Shown piece by piece: positions 7,996-17,191 of a stretch of 64,000 nt of DNA (positions within the stretch are counted from its first letter, which is position 1; each line of letters begins with the position of its first letter). The notes under the pieces are model-generated. The model did no database searches. It was given only the letters and a program-made list of their open reading frames with translations, and was not told the origin of the DNA. The position numbers and the translations under genes were made by a program. This stretch comes from Melioribacteraceae bacterium (GTDB taxonomy: Bacteria; Bacteroidota; Ignavibacteria; Ignavibacteriales; Melioribacteraceae): the NCBI GenBank assembly GCA_016927595.1, contig JAFGMI010000023.1, forward strand, positions 1 to 64,000, written 5' to 3'.

Positions 7996-10581
7996 TCAAA
8001 GGCAAGATTTAATTATTTGATCCACTTTGTCAAGCGCTTCATCAATTTTAGATACATCCTTGCCTCCCGCAGTTGCCATATTCGGACGTCCGCCGCCGCC
8101 GCCGCCTAAAAGCTTAGCAACATCACCAACAATTTTTCCAGCTGCAAGTCTTTTCTCCTTTACAAGATCATCCGTAACAATACAAACCATTTGAGCTTTA
8201 TCATCAACCTGTGCGATAAGCAACCCGACACCGCTGCCTATTTTATTCCTCAGCTCATCACTCATGGATTTTAACTCATCCATGTTCGAAGCATTTACTC
8301 TTCCTTTAAAAAGTTTTATACCGCTAATTTCAACCGGCGACGAAATTATTGAATCCATGTCTCCCAGTTTGGATTTAAGGTGAACTTCTGCAAGCTCCTT
8401 TTCAAGTTTTCTTTTCTCTTCCAAAAGCTCGGTAATTCTGACTTCGGAATTCTGAATTCTGTTTTCCTGTTTTTTGATATACTCTTCAACTCCTCTTCCG
8501 GTAACCGCTTCGATCCTCCTTACTCCACTTGCAATAGATGATTCGCTGACAATTTTAAGCAATCCGATCTGCGAACTGTTTTTAACGTGCGTACCACCGC
8601 AGAACTCTAAGGTATAATCACCAAACTGAACGACGTTCACTTTGTCGCCGTATTTGTCGCCGAAGAACATCATAGCACCCATCGTTCTTGCTTTCTCAAA
8701 AGGAGTATCCCTGTGATGAATCATTGGCATATTTTCAAGTAACTTATCGTTTACGAGTGATTCTACGGCTTCAATTTCACCATCGGTCATTTTCTCGAAA
8801 TGTGTGAAGTCGAATCTTAACCTGTCGGGACCTACGTACGAACCCGACTGCTGAACATGCGTTCCGATAATTTTCCGCAGAGCTGCATGCAGAAAATGAG
8901 TTGCCGAATGATTGCGCATAATATCCCAACGGCGTTTTTCATCTACTGCCGCCGTTACACTCATTCCGTTCTTCAACTCAACATGAGTTTCATTTTCTAC
9001 TATGTGTATAATCATGTTATTAATCTTTGAAAGTCCTGTTACTTTCAGATGTGTGTCGCCAATAATAAGTTTACCGTGATCATCCACCTGTCCGCCCGAC
9101 TCAACGTAAAACGGTGATTTATCAAGTATTACAAACGACTGCGAGTTCTTGTTTTTTATCCCTATAATTACTGCAGAGGTTTTCAATTCGTCATATCCGG
9201 TAAACACTGTCGAAGCCTCACTCGCCAGCTCGAATCCGGACAATCCTTCGTCGAGCACATTCATACCGCCGATTTTCTCCTTCGTAGCTTTACGTGCACG
9301 CTCACGCTGCTCGTTCATCAGATCGCTGAATTTTTTTTCATCAACTCCGAAACCTATCTCCTGAGCCATGACCCTCGTTAAATCAAATGGGAAACCGTAT
9401 GTATCGTAAAGCATAAAAGCATCTTTGCCTGGGATGACTTTTGAACTTTTTACTTTCTCCCTTGAACTTATTTCATTAAACAATTCTATCCCGCGGTCTA
9501 ATGTTGTGTTGAAACTTTCTTCCTCGGATTTGATTATTTTCTTTACAGTGTCTTTCTGTTCAACGATTTCTTTAAACACATCTCCCATTGTGTCAGAGAG
9601 TACATCTACAAGATTGAAAAGAAACGGTTCACTCAGATTTAATTTACGTCCGTACCGGGCAGCTCTTCTCAGAATTCTTCGCAGAACATAACCGCGTCCT
9701 TCGTTGCCGGGTGTTGCGCCGTCGGCTATTGCAAACGTTAACGTGCGGATATGGTCTGCAATAACTCTCATCGGCGCCTGGTTTATGGCATCTGTATATT
9801 TTTTACCGCTTATCTTTTCGAGTTCATCAATTAAAGGCGTAAATACATCGGTATCGTAATTTGAATCTTTACCCTGCAGTACAGCGCAGACCCGCTCAAA
9901 GCCCATACCTGTATCGACGTGTTTATTAGGCAGTTCGTGGAGTTGTCCCGTTTCGTCGCGGTTGTACTGTATAAACACGAGGTTCCATATTTCAATGCAT
10001 TTCGGATCACCGGCGTTCACCCATTTAGGATTGTCGTAATCATCCGAAATGCTTATATGAATTTCGGAGCAAGGACCACAGGGACCCGTATCGCCCATCT
10101 CCCAGAAGTTGTCCTTCTCATCGAATCGCAGAATGTGATCGGGATTGATATCTGTTTTATTTTTCCAGATTTCAAAAGCTTCATCATCTGTTCTGAAAAC
10201 TGTTGCCCACAGACGTTCCTTGGGAAGCTTCCAGACACCGGTTAACAGTTCCCATCCCCATTGAATTGCTTCCTCTTTGTAATAATCTCCGAAAGACCAG
10301 TTTCCGAGCATTTCAAAAAATGTATGATGATATGTATCGTGCCCTACTTCTTCAAGATCGTTATGCTTGCCGCTAACCCTTATGCACTTTTGAGTATCTG
10401 CAGCTCGTTTATAATCTCGGATCCCTTTGCCGAGAAAAACGTCTTTAAATTGATTCATTCCCGCATTAGTAAACAACAGTGTGGGATCACCATGCGGAAC
10501 AACCGGAGCACTGTCTACAATCCTGTGGTCTTTATTTTTAAAGAAATCCAGAAACTGCCGTCTTATTTCCCGTGATGTCAT
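7996..10581 (-). CDS. alaS: Alanyl-tRNA synthetase
   Basis: About 861 residues, full length. It attaches alanine to tRNA-Ala and edits mischarged Ser/Gly. Class II catalytic core in the first ~240 residues (FTNAGMNQFKDVFLG, GDTGPCGPCSEIH), a tRNA-recognition region, then the editing domain with HSATHFLHAALRK and FCGGTH zinc ligands, and the C-terminal DHHA1 region with a glycine-rich GGGGGGRPNMATAGG. I chose the ATG at 10581 (MTSREIRRQF) over the upstream TTG at 10593, because the family consensus begins at MT(S/A)xEIR. It is monocistronic, with a shared terminator on its 3' side. Confidence 0.97.
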   Translation of the reverse strand: MTSREIRRQFLDFFKNKDHRIVDSAPVVPHGDPTLLFTNAGMNQFKDVFLGKGIRDYKRAADTQKCIRVSGKHNDLEEVGHDTYHHTFFEMLGNWSFGDYYKEEAIQWGWELLTGVWKLPKERLWATVFRTDDEAFEIWKNKTDINPDHILRFDEKDNFWEMGDTGPCGPCSEIHISISDDYDNPKWVNAGDPKCIEIWNLVFIQYNRDETGQLHELPNKHVDTGMGFERVCAVLQGKDSNYDTDVFTPLIDELEKISGKKYTDAINQAPMRVIADHIRTLTFAIADGATPGNEGRGYVLRRILRRAARYGRKLNLSEPFLFNLVDVLSDTMGDVFKEIVEQKDTVKKIIKSEEESFNTTLDRGIELFNEISSREKVKSSKVIPGKDAFMLYDTYGFPFDLTRVMAQEIGFGVDEKKFSDLMNEQRERARKATKEKIGGMNVLDEGLSGFELASEASTVFTGYDELKTSAVIIGIKNKNSQSFVILDKSPFYVESGGQVDDHGKLIIGDTHLKVTGLSKINNMIIHIVENETHVELKNGMSVTAAVDEKRRWDIMRNHSATHFLHAALRKIIGTHVQQSGSYVGPDRLRFDFTHFEKMTDGEIEAVESLVNDKLLENMPMIHHRDTPFEKARTMGAMMFFGDKYGDKVNVVQFGDYTLEFCGGTHVKNSSQIGLLKIVSESSIASGVRRIEAVTGRGVEEYIKKQENRIQNSEVRITELLEEKRKLEKELAEVHLKSKLGDMDSIISSPVEISGIKLFKGRVNASNMDELKSMSDELRNKIGSGVGLLIAQVDDKAQMVCIVTDDLVKEKRLAAGKIVGDVAKLLGGGGGGRPNMATAGGKDVSKIDEALDKVDQIIKSCL

Positions 10582-10700
10582 ATCAATTCCCAATATCTAA
10601 AAATTTAAGAGATCAAATATACAAAAACGAAATCATTCCGTTTGATTCCCGATATCGATAATTTTAATTTAATGCATTACAAACAAAAATCATTTTGAAT

Positions 10701-11075
10701 ATGAAATATAAAAGAGAAAACGGCGATATGCCGCTTGCCATTGAGGAATGGGGATGGAAGTATCATCATATCGGCATACCGACCAGTGAAAGTAAAGAAG
10801 GCGAAGTTTATCTCGGGGAGTTTGGTATGTATGTCACCGGATTTGAAACCAGCCCCTACGGAATTGAGTGGATGCGGTTTGAGGAGAATAGTCCCATATC
10901 CGGATTAATTCAAAAAGTTCCTCACATTGCATTTGTTGTTGAAAACCTGGATGAAGCTTTGAAAGGAAAAACTATTTTAAGCGAACCCAATTCTCCTTCG
11001 GAAGAAGTGCGCGTTGCCATGATTATACATAACGGGGCACCTGTAGAATTAATGGAGTTTACCGGAAATGATTGA
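10701..11075 (+). CDS. VOC superfamily (glyoxalase-like) protein
   Basis: About 124 residues with a vicinal-oxygen-chelate fold pattern: YHHIGIPTSE near the N-terminus supplies a first metal-type His, PHIAFVVENLDEAL starts the second repeat, and VELMEF supplies the terminal Glu. The length is right for a single VOC domain. The substrate cannot be told from sequence. The ATG at 10701 is preferred; a TTG six bases upstream is the alternative. Its end overlaps the start of the broken cupin gene by eight bases, so the two were probably one small operon. Confidence 0.75.
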   Translation: MKYKRENGDMPLAIEEWGWKYHHIGIPTSESKEGEVYLGEFGMYVTGFETSPYGIEWMRFEENSPISGLIQKVPHIAFVVENLDEALKGKTILSEPNSPSEEVRVAMIIHNGAPVELMEFTGND

Positions 11076-11504
11076 GAAGATAAGTATCCACGGTAAATTA
11101 AAATTGATCGGCTCTTTCTGGGATCCTAAAATAATTGGCGGGTTAAACGGTCAACATATTAAGCTGGTTAAGTTCAGTGGTGAATTCGACGGGCATAAGC
11201 ATGATAACGAAGATGAAATGCTCATGGTAGTGAAAGGTTCTTTAAAATACAGTTAAAAAATTAAACCCTGGAACTAAGCGAAGGGGAATTTGTTATTGTA
11301 TCCAAAGGTACTGAGCATTGCCCGAAGGCGGAGGTACACGTCATGCTGTTTGAACCTGCATCAACGGTTAATACCGGTAATAACAGGAGCAGTAAAACGG
11401 TTGCAGACCCTGAATGGATTTATCGTAATCCTTTTGGTTTGTATTCTTCACTTTATAGTTTTAGATTTATCGGGATTTTTTCGAATAATTTATTAAGGAG
11501 TTAA
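11068..11504 (+). pseudogene. Cupin-domain protein, disrupted by frame break
   Basis: The first 62 residues (SFWDPKIIGGLNGQHIKLVK, then HKHDNEDEMLMVVKGSLK) are the first half of a small single-domain cupin with its HxHxxxDE metal motif. The frame stops at 11254-11256, in an A-rich run. The second half continues immediately in another frame (ELSEGEFVIVSKGTEHCPK, then VHVMLFEP) as far as the region before 11504. That second frame has its own TAA just upstream, so at least two small lesions or one complex change are needed. Either a recent pseudogene or a sequence error; the protein reading is otherwise well preserved. Confidence 0.7.
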
Positions 11505-11505
11505 T

Positions 11506-11811
11506 ATGCCGGTTAGACCTTCAGAAAAGGAAGAAGAATTTTTTGCAAGAGAAGAATTCGAAAGGAAAAAAAGACTCGAAGCCGAGAAACAATCGAAACT
11601 GGAGGCCGAAGGGAAAAAAAGATTAAAAGAACTTCATTACATGCATTGTCCCAAATGCGGTAACAAATTAATTGAAATTGAATACAAAAACATACTTGTT
11701 GATAAATGTTCAGCATGCGACGGTATCTGGCTGGATGCAGGCGAACTTGAAGAAATCTCAAAGCTTGAAAGTATTTCGCTAAATAGATGGTTCGGTGTCT
11801 TCAGGAAATAA
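11506..11811 (+). CDS. Zinc-ribbon (zf-TFIIB type) protein
   Basis: 101 residues. The first ~42 are a highly charged helical segment rich in Glu/Lys (possible coiled coil). The second half is a zf-TFIIB domain with CPKCGNKL and CSACDGIWLDAGELEE, the standard signature of this small bacterial family. The function of the family is unknown; zinc binding by four cysteines is expected. An AAGGAG box sits seven bases before the ATG, giving a clear start. It follows the broken cupin gene directly. Confidence 0.8.
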   Translation: MPVRPSEKEEEFFAREEFERKKRLEAEKQSKLEAEGKKRLKELHYMHCPKCGNKLIEIEYKNILVDKCSACDGIWLDAGELEEISKLESISLNRWFGVFRK

Positions 11812-11836
11812 TACTTCTCAGTAAATGTTTAGAGTA

Positions 11837-12367
11837 TTAAAAAGTAATACTGAATCTGCCGTCAATCAGGTCGATTAGCTTTTCGTCAGTTATGTTTTTA
11901 TCTGTAGCTCTGAAACTCACAGTTCCTGTAATAATATCGTCGGTAATTTCTGTAACGTCGATAAGACTAAGATTTTCAAGGAAAATACCGTAGTAAGTTA
12001 ATGTATCGTTGTAGCTATTCGATATGTAATCAATAGTTGCTTTTGCATTGTAAATAAACCCGTTGCCGTCCTCGCCTATTGCGTAAATTCTGGGTTCGTT
12101 CAGGTTTCGTATAAGTATTTTAACGGCAATTTCATTTAACCCCGAAGCGGGATTATCGAAACTCTGTATCCCTTCGATAACCTTAAAATTGCTCTGCCTG
12201 TATGCTTTAACCTTATGCGCTGAAAACTGTACGCCGTCTATCTCTGCAAAAAAAGTACCTTTAGAGTCAGCTCCCGGATCTACAATAGCGCTGCTGCCGT
12301 CGTCAGTTGAACATGAAGTTGCTATTAAAACCAGAACGGTAACTATTGAATATTTCAGTTTGCTCAT
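11837..12367 (-). CDS. Putative lipoprotein (DUF6252-like)
   Basis: About 176 residues from the ATG at 12367, giving an N-terminus MSKLKYSIVTVLVLIATSC with a clear lipobox cysteine. The longer frame to 12460 would bury this signal peptide and is rejected. The rest looks like an all-beta domain (FFAEIDGVQFSAHKVKAY...FRATDKN), resembling small Bacteroidota lipoproteins of the DUF6252 type that bear a single beta-sandwich. The function is unknown and the family call is tentative. It is expected on the periplasmic or outer membrane. Confidence 0.7.
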   Translation of the reverse strand: MSKLKYSIVTVLVLIATSCSTDDGSSAIVDPGADSKGTFFAEIDGVQFSAHKVKAYRQSNFKVIEGIQSFDNPASGLNEIAVKILIRNLNEPRIYAIGEDGNGFIYNAKATIDYISNSYNDTLTYYGIFLENLSLIDVTEITDDIITGTVSFRATDKNITDEKLIDLIDGRFSITF

Positions 12368-12470
12368 GAATATTCCCGATTCAGTTATACAACTTGGGTT
12401 ATGCAAACTTAAATATTCCGGAGTAATTAAGAAATGTAATTTGAAATCGGTTGTTATCAATGTAAAGATA

Positions 12471-12498
12471 AAAAGCTGTTCGTATGAACAGCTTTTTT
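12471..12498 (-). terminator. Terminator downstream of groES
   Basis: AAAAGCTGTTC at 12471-12481 pairs with GAACAGCTTTT at 12486-12496 around a GTAT loop. It has A/T tracts on both sides, so it can act in either direction; its position suits the minus-strand groES transcript. Confidence 0.85.
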
Positions 12499-12565
12499 AC
12501 CGACTGGAGGTAATGCGTATACTTTGAATATTAAACCTGTATAATATACGATTACTGAGTGCTGA

Positions 12566-12838
12566 TTAATCTTCAATAACAGCCAGGATGTCGGAACGCT
12601 GAATAATTTTGTACTCCTGCCCATCTACTGTAATTTCCTCACCGCCGTATTTTGCGAACAATATACTGTCGCCTTCCTTAATCTTTTCCTGTAAGTCTTC
12701 ATCCGTTCCGACTGCAATTACTTTTCCCATTCTGGGTTTCTCTTTAGCAGTATCCGGAATAATAATTCCCGAAACTGTCTTTTCTTCTTCTACGGCAACC
12801 TGTACAAGTACTCTGTCGTCCATTGGTTTAACTTTCAT
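12566..12838 (-). CDS. groES: GroES co-chaperonin
   Basis: 90 residues, normal length for Hsp10. MKVKPMDDRVLVQ at the start, a mobile loop with SGIIIPDTAKEKP that contacts GroEL, and the roof/base segments GDSILFAKYGGEEI. It forms the heptameric lid of the GroEL folding chamber. GroEL is not adjacent on either side, which is unusual; it must be elsewhere. The gene follows a glutaredoxin gene after eight bases and the pair is likely cotranscribed. Confidence 0.95.
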   Translation of the reverse strand: MKVKPMDDRVLVQVAVEEEKTVSGIIIPDTAKEKPRMGKVIAVGTDEDLQEKIKEGDSILFAKYGGEEITVDGQEYKIIQRSDILAVIED

Positions 12839-12846
12839 TTTAACTC

Positions 12847-13095
12847 CTATCTTATATTTAGTAACTGATTAATTTTTGGTTTGTCGAATCCCACTATAGG
12901 TCGGTTGTTGATTAAAATAACCGGTACACCTGCCTGTCCGGTTCTTCTTCTCATATCAACTGCGGCTTTTTCATCCCTTGAAACATCTACATCGGTAAAT
13001 CTGATGCTCTTTTCGCGAAAATACCTTTTTGCCTGATTACAAAATGTGCAAGTTGGTGTAGAAAAAACCACAACTTTAGGTTGAGCCTGATTCAT
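12847..13095 (-). CDS. Glutaredoxin-family protein
   Basis: 82 residues with a thioredoxin fold: VVVFSTPTCTFCNQAKRYF holds the CxxC redox centre (CTFC), GQAGVPVILINNRPIVGFD holds the cis-Pro and the glutathione/substrate loop. The size and lack of extra domains fit the NrdH/Uxx-star group of small thiol oxidoreductases. It probably reduces disulfides in the cytoplasm. It lies immediately upstream of groES in the same direction. Confidence 0.88.
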   Translation of the reverse strand: MNQAQPKVVVFSTPTCTFCNQAKRYFREKSIRFTDVDVSRDEKAAVDMRRRTGQAGVPVILINNRPIVGFDKPKINQLLNIR

Positions 13096-13248
13096 ATTTT
13101 GGATTCCTTAAATTTTCATCCCGGTTTGATGAAAAAAATAAGAAAAGGTTTCCATATTTCTTCTCTAAGGATAAACAAATTTGCCTGCTTTTAGCGAAAA
13201 GTATCAAAAATTTGTATTTTGAGAATCAATTTTAATTAATATTGAAAA

Positions 13249-13557
13249 ATGAAGACAAATATAAAAAAAACAATAGATTTTGTTTTAATAATAATGGTAT
13301 TTGCTATTACCGGTTCGTCAACTGCTTTTCTTTCGGGAATTATAATGAATGCTGTCGGTGCCGAGCCCTGGACATTCGGATTTGTTGCGGGGTATTTGTT
13401 CCTTATATTTCCGTTATATCAAGCGTTAACCCTCGTATTTGCTTTTATCTTCGGTAAATTTTCCTGGTTTTACTCCCGGCAGAGAAAAACTGTAATTAAA
13501 ACAGTTGAATTATTCAAACGTGCTATCGGGAAAAATCCGGTTTCGGAGACTGAATAA
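13249..13557 (+). CDS. Small membrane protein (DUF6787-like)
   Basis: 102 residues with two hydrophobic helices (about 10-35 and 44-66) and a basic C-terminal tail ending the second helix at FGKFSWFYSRQRK. The VFAITGSSTAF segment resembles the DUF6787 family of Bacteroidota membrane proteins, whose function is unknown. It is a stand-alone gene that converges on the metallophosphoesterase gene with only three bases between them. Confidence 0.65.
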   Translation: MKTNIKKTIDFVLIIMVFAITGSSTAFLSGIIMNAVGAEPWTFGFVAGYLFLIFPLYQALTLVFAFIFGKFSWFYSRQRKTVIKTVELFKRAIGKNPVSETE

Positions 13558-13560
13558 AAT

Positions 13561-14718
13561 CTAATTTTGATTGAACCGGAGTCTGATATTTATTATCTCC
13601 GGTCGGCTTCCGGTTCGTACCGGCGGTCCCCATAAACCCGCTCCGCAGGATACGTAATAATGCGTATTTTCTTTCTGTAAATACCCCCATCCCAGTTCAT
13701 ATACCATATCAATAATATAATTCATAGGCCACAATTGCCCGTTATGAGTATGTCCCGATACCTGCAAATCAACACCCTGTTCAAGAGCATCATTCAAGCC
13801 GAACGGCTGGTGATCCATCAGGATAACGGGAAGTGAATTATCCACACCCTCCATTATCTCATCAAGTGGCTTTCTGTTATTCGTTGTGAACTGCGATATT
13901 GCCCTGTCCTCTCTGCCTACCAGATAAAATTTATTATCAATAAGTTCGTATTCATCACGTAACAGTTTTATATCATGATCTATCAGGTACTGAACAGACG
14001 GTTCCACACCGCCAATATATTCATGGTTGCCCGTTATTCCGTAAACACCGTATCGTGCTCTGAACTGTCTTAACATTTTACCCGCATCGTTGCGGATTAC
14101 CGGTTTGATATCCTCGTCTATTGTATCACCTGCAAGAAGTATCAGGTCGGGGTTCAGTGAGTTAGTACTATCGATAATTTTTTGAAGATACGAGTTGTTT
14201 ATAACTATTCCCAAATGAATGTCGGATATCAGCACGATGTTAAGCACATCGAGATCCTTAACGGTTTTACTGATATTCAGTTCGACTGATTTGACGGTTA
14301 AGATACGTGTGTTTATGTGTCCCGCAAAGACCGTTATTATTATAACTGCAGCAAGAACGATTGCAGTAAAATTTCTGACCTTATCATAATTATCCATGAT
14401 GATATCAGGGAATATACCGAACAGGTAATTAAACAGCCGGATAATATCGATAAGGAGTATCGACAGGAATGAATAGAACATTATAGCCAGCCAGAAAGAA
14501 CCAATCCAGATTAAAGAGGTGGAGATGAATGGCATATCGTAGCTTTCGAGCAGTCTTCCGGCTATATATGATAGCACCAGGAATAAAAATATGACAAGCG
14601 AAAGTGTCCGGAACTGCTGGGGAATCAAGCTTAATATACGGCTGCCCACATAGTAATTTATAAGACCGTATACAGAAAATACTATTGAGAAAAAAATTAT
14701 TTGAGCCATTGGTTTCAT
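13561..14718 (-). CDS. Membrane-anchored metallophosphoesterase (YkuE/YaeI type)
   Basis: 385 residues. Four membrane helices in the first ~140 residues precede a calcineurin-like phosphoesterase domain with all metal motifs visible: VLISDIHLG, LAGDTIDE, GITGNHEY, MDHQPF and VSGHTHNGQLWP. Family members of this layout hydrolyse phosphate esters at the membrane surface, and some act on lipid substrates such as UDP-diacylglucosamine-type or phosphatidyl compounds; the substrate here is not determined. The gene follows glgA by ten bases and probably shares its transcript. Confidence 0.88.
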   Translation of the reverse strand: MKPMAQIIFFSIVFSVYGLINYYVGSRILSLIPQQFRTLSLVIFLFLVLSYIAGRLLESYDMPFISTSLIWIGSFWLAIMFYSFLSILLIDIIRLFNYLFGIFPDIIMDNYDKVRNFTAIVLAAVIIITVFAGHINTRILTVKSVELNISKTVKDLDVLNIVLISDIHLGIVINNSYLQKIIDSTNSLNPDLILLAGDTIDEDIKPVIRNDAGKMLRQFRARYGVYGITGNHEYIGGVEPSVQYLIDHDIKLLRDEYELIDNKFYLVGREDRAISQFTTNNRKPLDEIMEGVDNSLPVILMDHQPFGLNDALEQGVDLQVSGHTHNGQLWPMNYIIDMVYELGWGYLQKENTHYYVSCGAGLWGPPVRTGSRPEIINIRLRFNQN

Positions 14719-14728
14719 TCTGTGATGA

Positions 14729-16198
14729 TTATTTTACGACCTTCTTTAATGCAAGTTCATAAAGAGTAACATATTTTTCAGCAGATCTGTTCCAGGAATA
14801 GTTGCAGCTCATTCCATTCATCTGAATTTTGTGCCAGACTTTCTTGTTATGGTAGTATTTTATGGCTCTTTCTACGGCGTTGGTCAGAGCAAAACCGTTG
14901 TAGTCTCTGAATGAAAATCCATTACCTGTTTCTTTTCCCAGGCTGCTGTATTCATCCCAGTCAAGTACTGTATCTGCCAAACCGCCTGTGTGCCTGACTA
15001 TCGGCACAGTACCGTATTTTAGCGAGTAGATCTGGTTTAATCCGCAAGGCTCATAATGGGAGGGCATTAAAAACATATCCGAACCTGCTTCAATAAGATG
15101 GGCAAGTTCGTTGCTGTACCCTATATAGCAGGCTGCTTTGTCTGGTCTGTAGCTAGCAAATGTTTCGAACATGTCTTCATAGTAATTCTCACCGCTGCCG
15201 AGTATAATCCATTGACAGGGAAGGTGACTCAGGTATTCAAGTGATCGTGCAATCAGATCGAATCCTTTTTGTATTGCCAGGCGCGAAACTATACCTATAA
15301 GCGGGATATCGGGACTGAATGGAAGATTAAACTGTTCGCATAGAAATTTTTTGTTCTTCAACTTTCCGGACAAGTCGCTTGCGGAAAAATGGTACGGCAG
15401 ATGTTTATCTGTCGAAGGATCCCAATCGTGATAATCAATGCCGTTAAGTATCCCGTATAAATCATGACTCCTGTATCTGAGAATATAATCCATACCTGCG
15501 CTGTATTCTTTTGTCATTATTTCTTTTGCATAAGTTTCACTAACGGTATTTATAATGTCCGCAAAAGAAATTCCCGTCTTCATAAAATTTACTGCGCTGT
15601 TATGTTCGACTTCGCCGAAGTTATAAAAATATTCATGTCTTATTTCCGCTTTATCAAGAACATCTTTTCCGAACTGACCCTGATAACCGATGTTGTGGAT
15701 TGTATAAAGTGAAGCGGTGTGATGAAACAACTGGTCCCAGTTGTAATTGTCTTTGATGTATAATGGTATCAGACCCGTCTGCCAGTCGTTGCAATGAACA
15801 ACATCAGGTTTCCAGTTTAACCGCTGGATAATTTCGAGCGTTGCTTTTGAGAATAATATAAATCTTTCTGCTTCATCGAGATCGTCGGTATAAATTGTTT
15901 CTCTGTAGAAATAAGGTTGAAAATCTACAAAGTATACGTCAACATCTGATTTGGGAAGTTTTGCTTTATGAACGTGCACCTTCTGGTCGATGCCGGAAAC
16001 ACGAACCGGCATTGAACCTATCCATTGCTGATATTCGAGTCCGTATTTTTTTTCATCGATTAGCCCGTATTTGGGAGTAAAGATTTTTACATTATGACCA
16101 AGCTCGTTTAAAACTTTGGGAAGAGCCCCGGCTACATCGGCAAGTCCGCCGGTTTTTGAAAACGGGTAAACCTCACTGGCAACGAATGCAATGTTCAT
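14729..16198 (-). CDS. glgA: Glycogen synthase (ADP-glucose type, GT5)
   Basis: 489 residues, full length. The N-terminal Rossmann domain opens with MNIAFVASEVYPFSKTGGLADV, where KTGGL binds the ADP-glucose phosphate. The C-terminal domain carries GIVSRLAIQKGFDL and the conserved MPSHYEPCGLNQIYSLKYGT loop with the acceptor-activating Glu. It adds alpha-1,4-linked glucose to growing glycogen. No glgB, glgC or glgP is next to it. The downstream metallophosphoesterase is probably cotranscribed but has no known link to glycogen. Confidence 0.95.
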   Translation of the reverse strand: MNIAFVASEVYPFSKTGGLADVAGALPKVLNELGHNVKIFTPKYGLIDEKKYGLEYQQWIGSMPVRVSGIDQKVHVHKAKLPKSDVDVYFVDFQPYFYRETIYTDDLDEAERFILFSKATLEIIQRLNWKPDVVHCNDWQTGLIPLYIKDNYNWDQLFHHTASLYTIHNIGYQGQFGKDVLDKAEIRHEYFYNFGEVEHNSAVNFMKTGISFADIINTVSETYAKEIMTKEYSAGMDYILRYRSHDLYGILNGIDYHDWDPSTDKHLPYHFSASDLSGKLKNKKFLCEQFNLPFSPDIPLIGIVSRLAIQKGFDLIARSLEYLSHLPCQWIILGSGENYYEDMFETFASYRPDKAACYIGYSNELAHLIEAGSDMFLMPSHYEPCGLNQIYSLKYGTVPIVRHTGGLADTVLDWDEYSSLGKETGNGFSFRDYNGFALTNAVERAIKYYHNKKVWHKIQMNGMSCNYSWNRSAEKYVTLYELALKKVVK

Positions 16199-16305
16199 TG
16201 ATTATCTGCTATTGGTTAATGAAACAGGTAAAGATATAAAATAATTGAATACACTTCTAAACAAAATCCTTGTTGTTATCCTGATAGTAAATGATTGAAA
16301 CAGTT

Positions 16306-17148
16306 TTAAAGATAACTTTTAACTATCGATAGTGCATGGGAATAGTAACCCGTTCCGAAAAGGTTCAGATGATTCATAACATGATAGAGTTTATATATAT
16401 CTATTCTTTCTTCCCAACCTGAAGGCAGAGGATAGTGTTCATTGTAAGCTTTATAAAAACCGGAATCGAAACCGCCGAAGAGATAAGTCATCCCGAGATC
16501 AGCTTCCCGGTGTCCATAATATACAGCAGGATCGATCAGAACAGGATTGCCGTTTTCATCTGTCATGTAATTCCCGCCCCACAGATCGCCGTGAAGTACA
16601 CACGGTTTTTCTTCACTGCCTTCAAGTATTAAGGGCACCCTTTTTTCTAATTGCATAAATGAATTACTGAAACTATCAGATACGTAACCGTTCTGCTCAG
16701 CAAGTCTGTACTGGTACAGTAATCGGTTGTTCCAGTAGAAATCAATCCAGTTAATACTTCTGGGAAGATTGATTTGAGGAGTTGAGCCGATAAAGTTATT
16801 CTCGAAAAATCCGAATTCATCGGATGTGAATTTATGCATTTCAGCGAACTGCATGCCGAAGATTTCGGAAAAGTTTTTTTTCCTGCTGCCCGATCTGATA
16901 TACTCAAGCACAAGCATCTCATTATCCTGATGAACAACGTGCGGCACGCGAATGGCATTTGATTTTTCAAGTTCTCTTAGCCCGTTCGCTTCATTACGCA
17001 GGATGGCGCTTCCTACAGAACTGTAAGATTTGACAAAATATTTTGCACCTGACGAGGTTTCTACTATTCTTGCGTCGGCTATACAGCCGCCACCTGCAGA
17101 GCTGTCGGAAATAATTTTCTCTTTGAGTATACTTTCAAGTCTGTCCAA
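16306..17148 (-). CDS. Fructosamine/ketosamine 3-kinase family protein
   Basis: 280 residues with an aminoglycoside-phosphotransferase-like kinase fold. VLHGDLWGGN carries the catalytic Asp and metal-binding Asn, and LIDPAVYYGHREADLGM the metal-binding Asp. Bacterial members phosphorylate ribulosamines or erythrulosamines on glycated amines, so that the sugar phosphate then falls off (protein deglycation). The gene lies 43 bases downstream of an LMW tyrosine-phosphatase-like gene, an arrangement known in other bacteria, where the phosphatase homolog may make the kinase's sugar substrates. The kinase call is firm; the substrate is inferred. Confidence 0.9.
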   Translation of the reverse strand: MDRLESILKEKIISDSSAGGGCIADARIVETSSGAKYFVKSYSSVGSAILRNEANGLRELEKSNAIRVPHVVHQDNEMLVLEYIRSGSRKKNFSEIFGMQFAEMHKFTSDEFGFFENNFIGSTPQINLPRSINWIDFYWNNRLLYQYRLAEQNGYVSDSFSNSFMQLEKRVPLILEGSEEKPCVLHGDLWGGNYMTDENGNPVLIDPAVYYGHREADLGMTYLFGGFDSGFYKAYNEHYPLPSGWEERIDIYKLYHVMNHLNLFGTGYYSHALSIVKSYL

Positions 17149-17191
17149 CTATATTCCCAAGCCTTTAACTTTTCAGACTAAGTCCGTAAAT

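Noticed and set aside
12367-12460. Upstream extension of the DUF6252-like lipoprotein
   Set aside because: It would place 31 residues before a perfect lipoprotein signal peptide.
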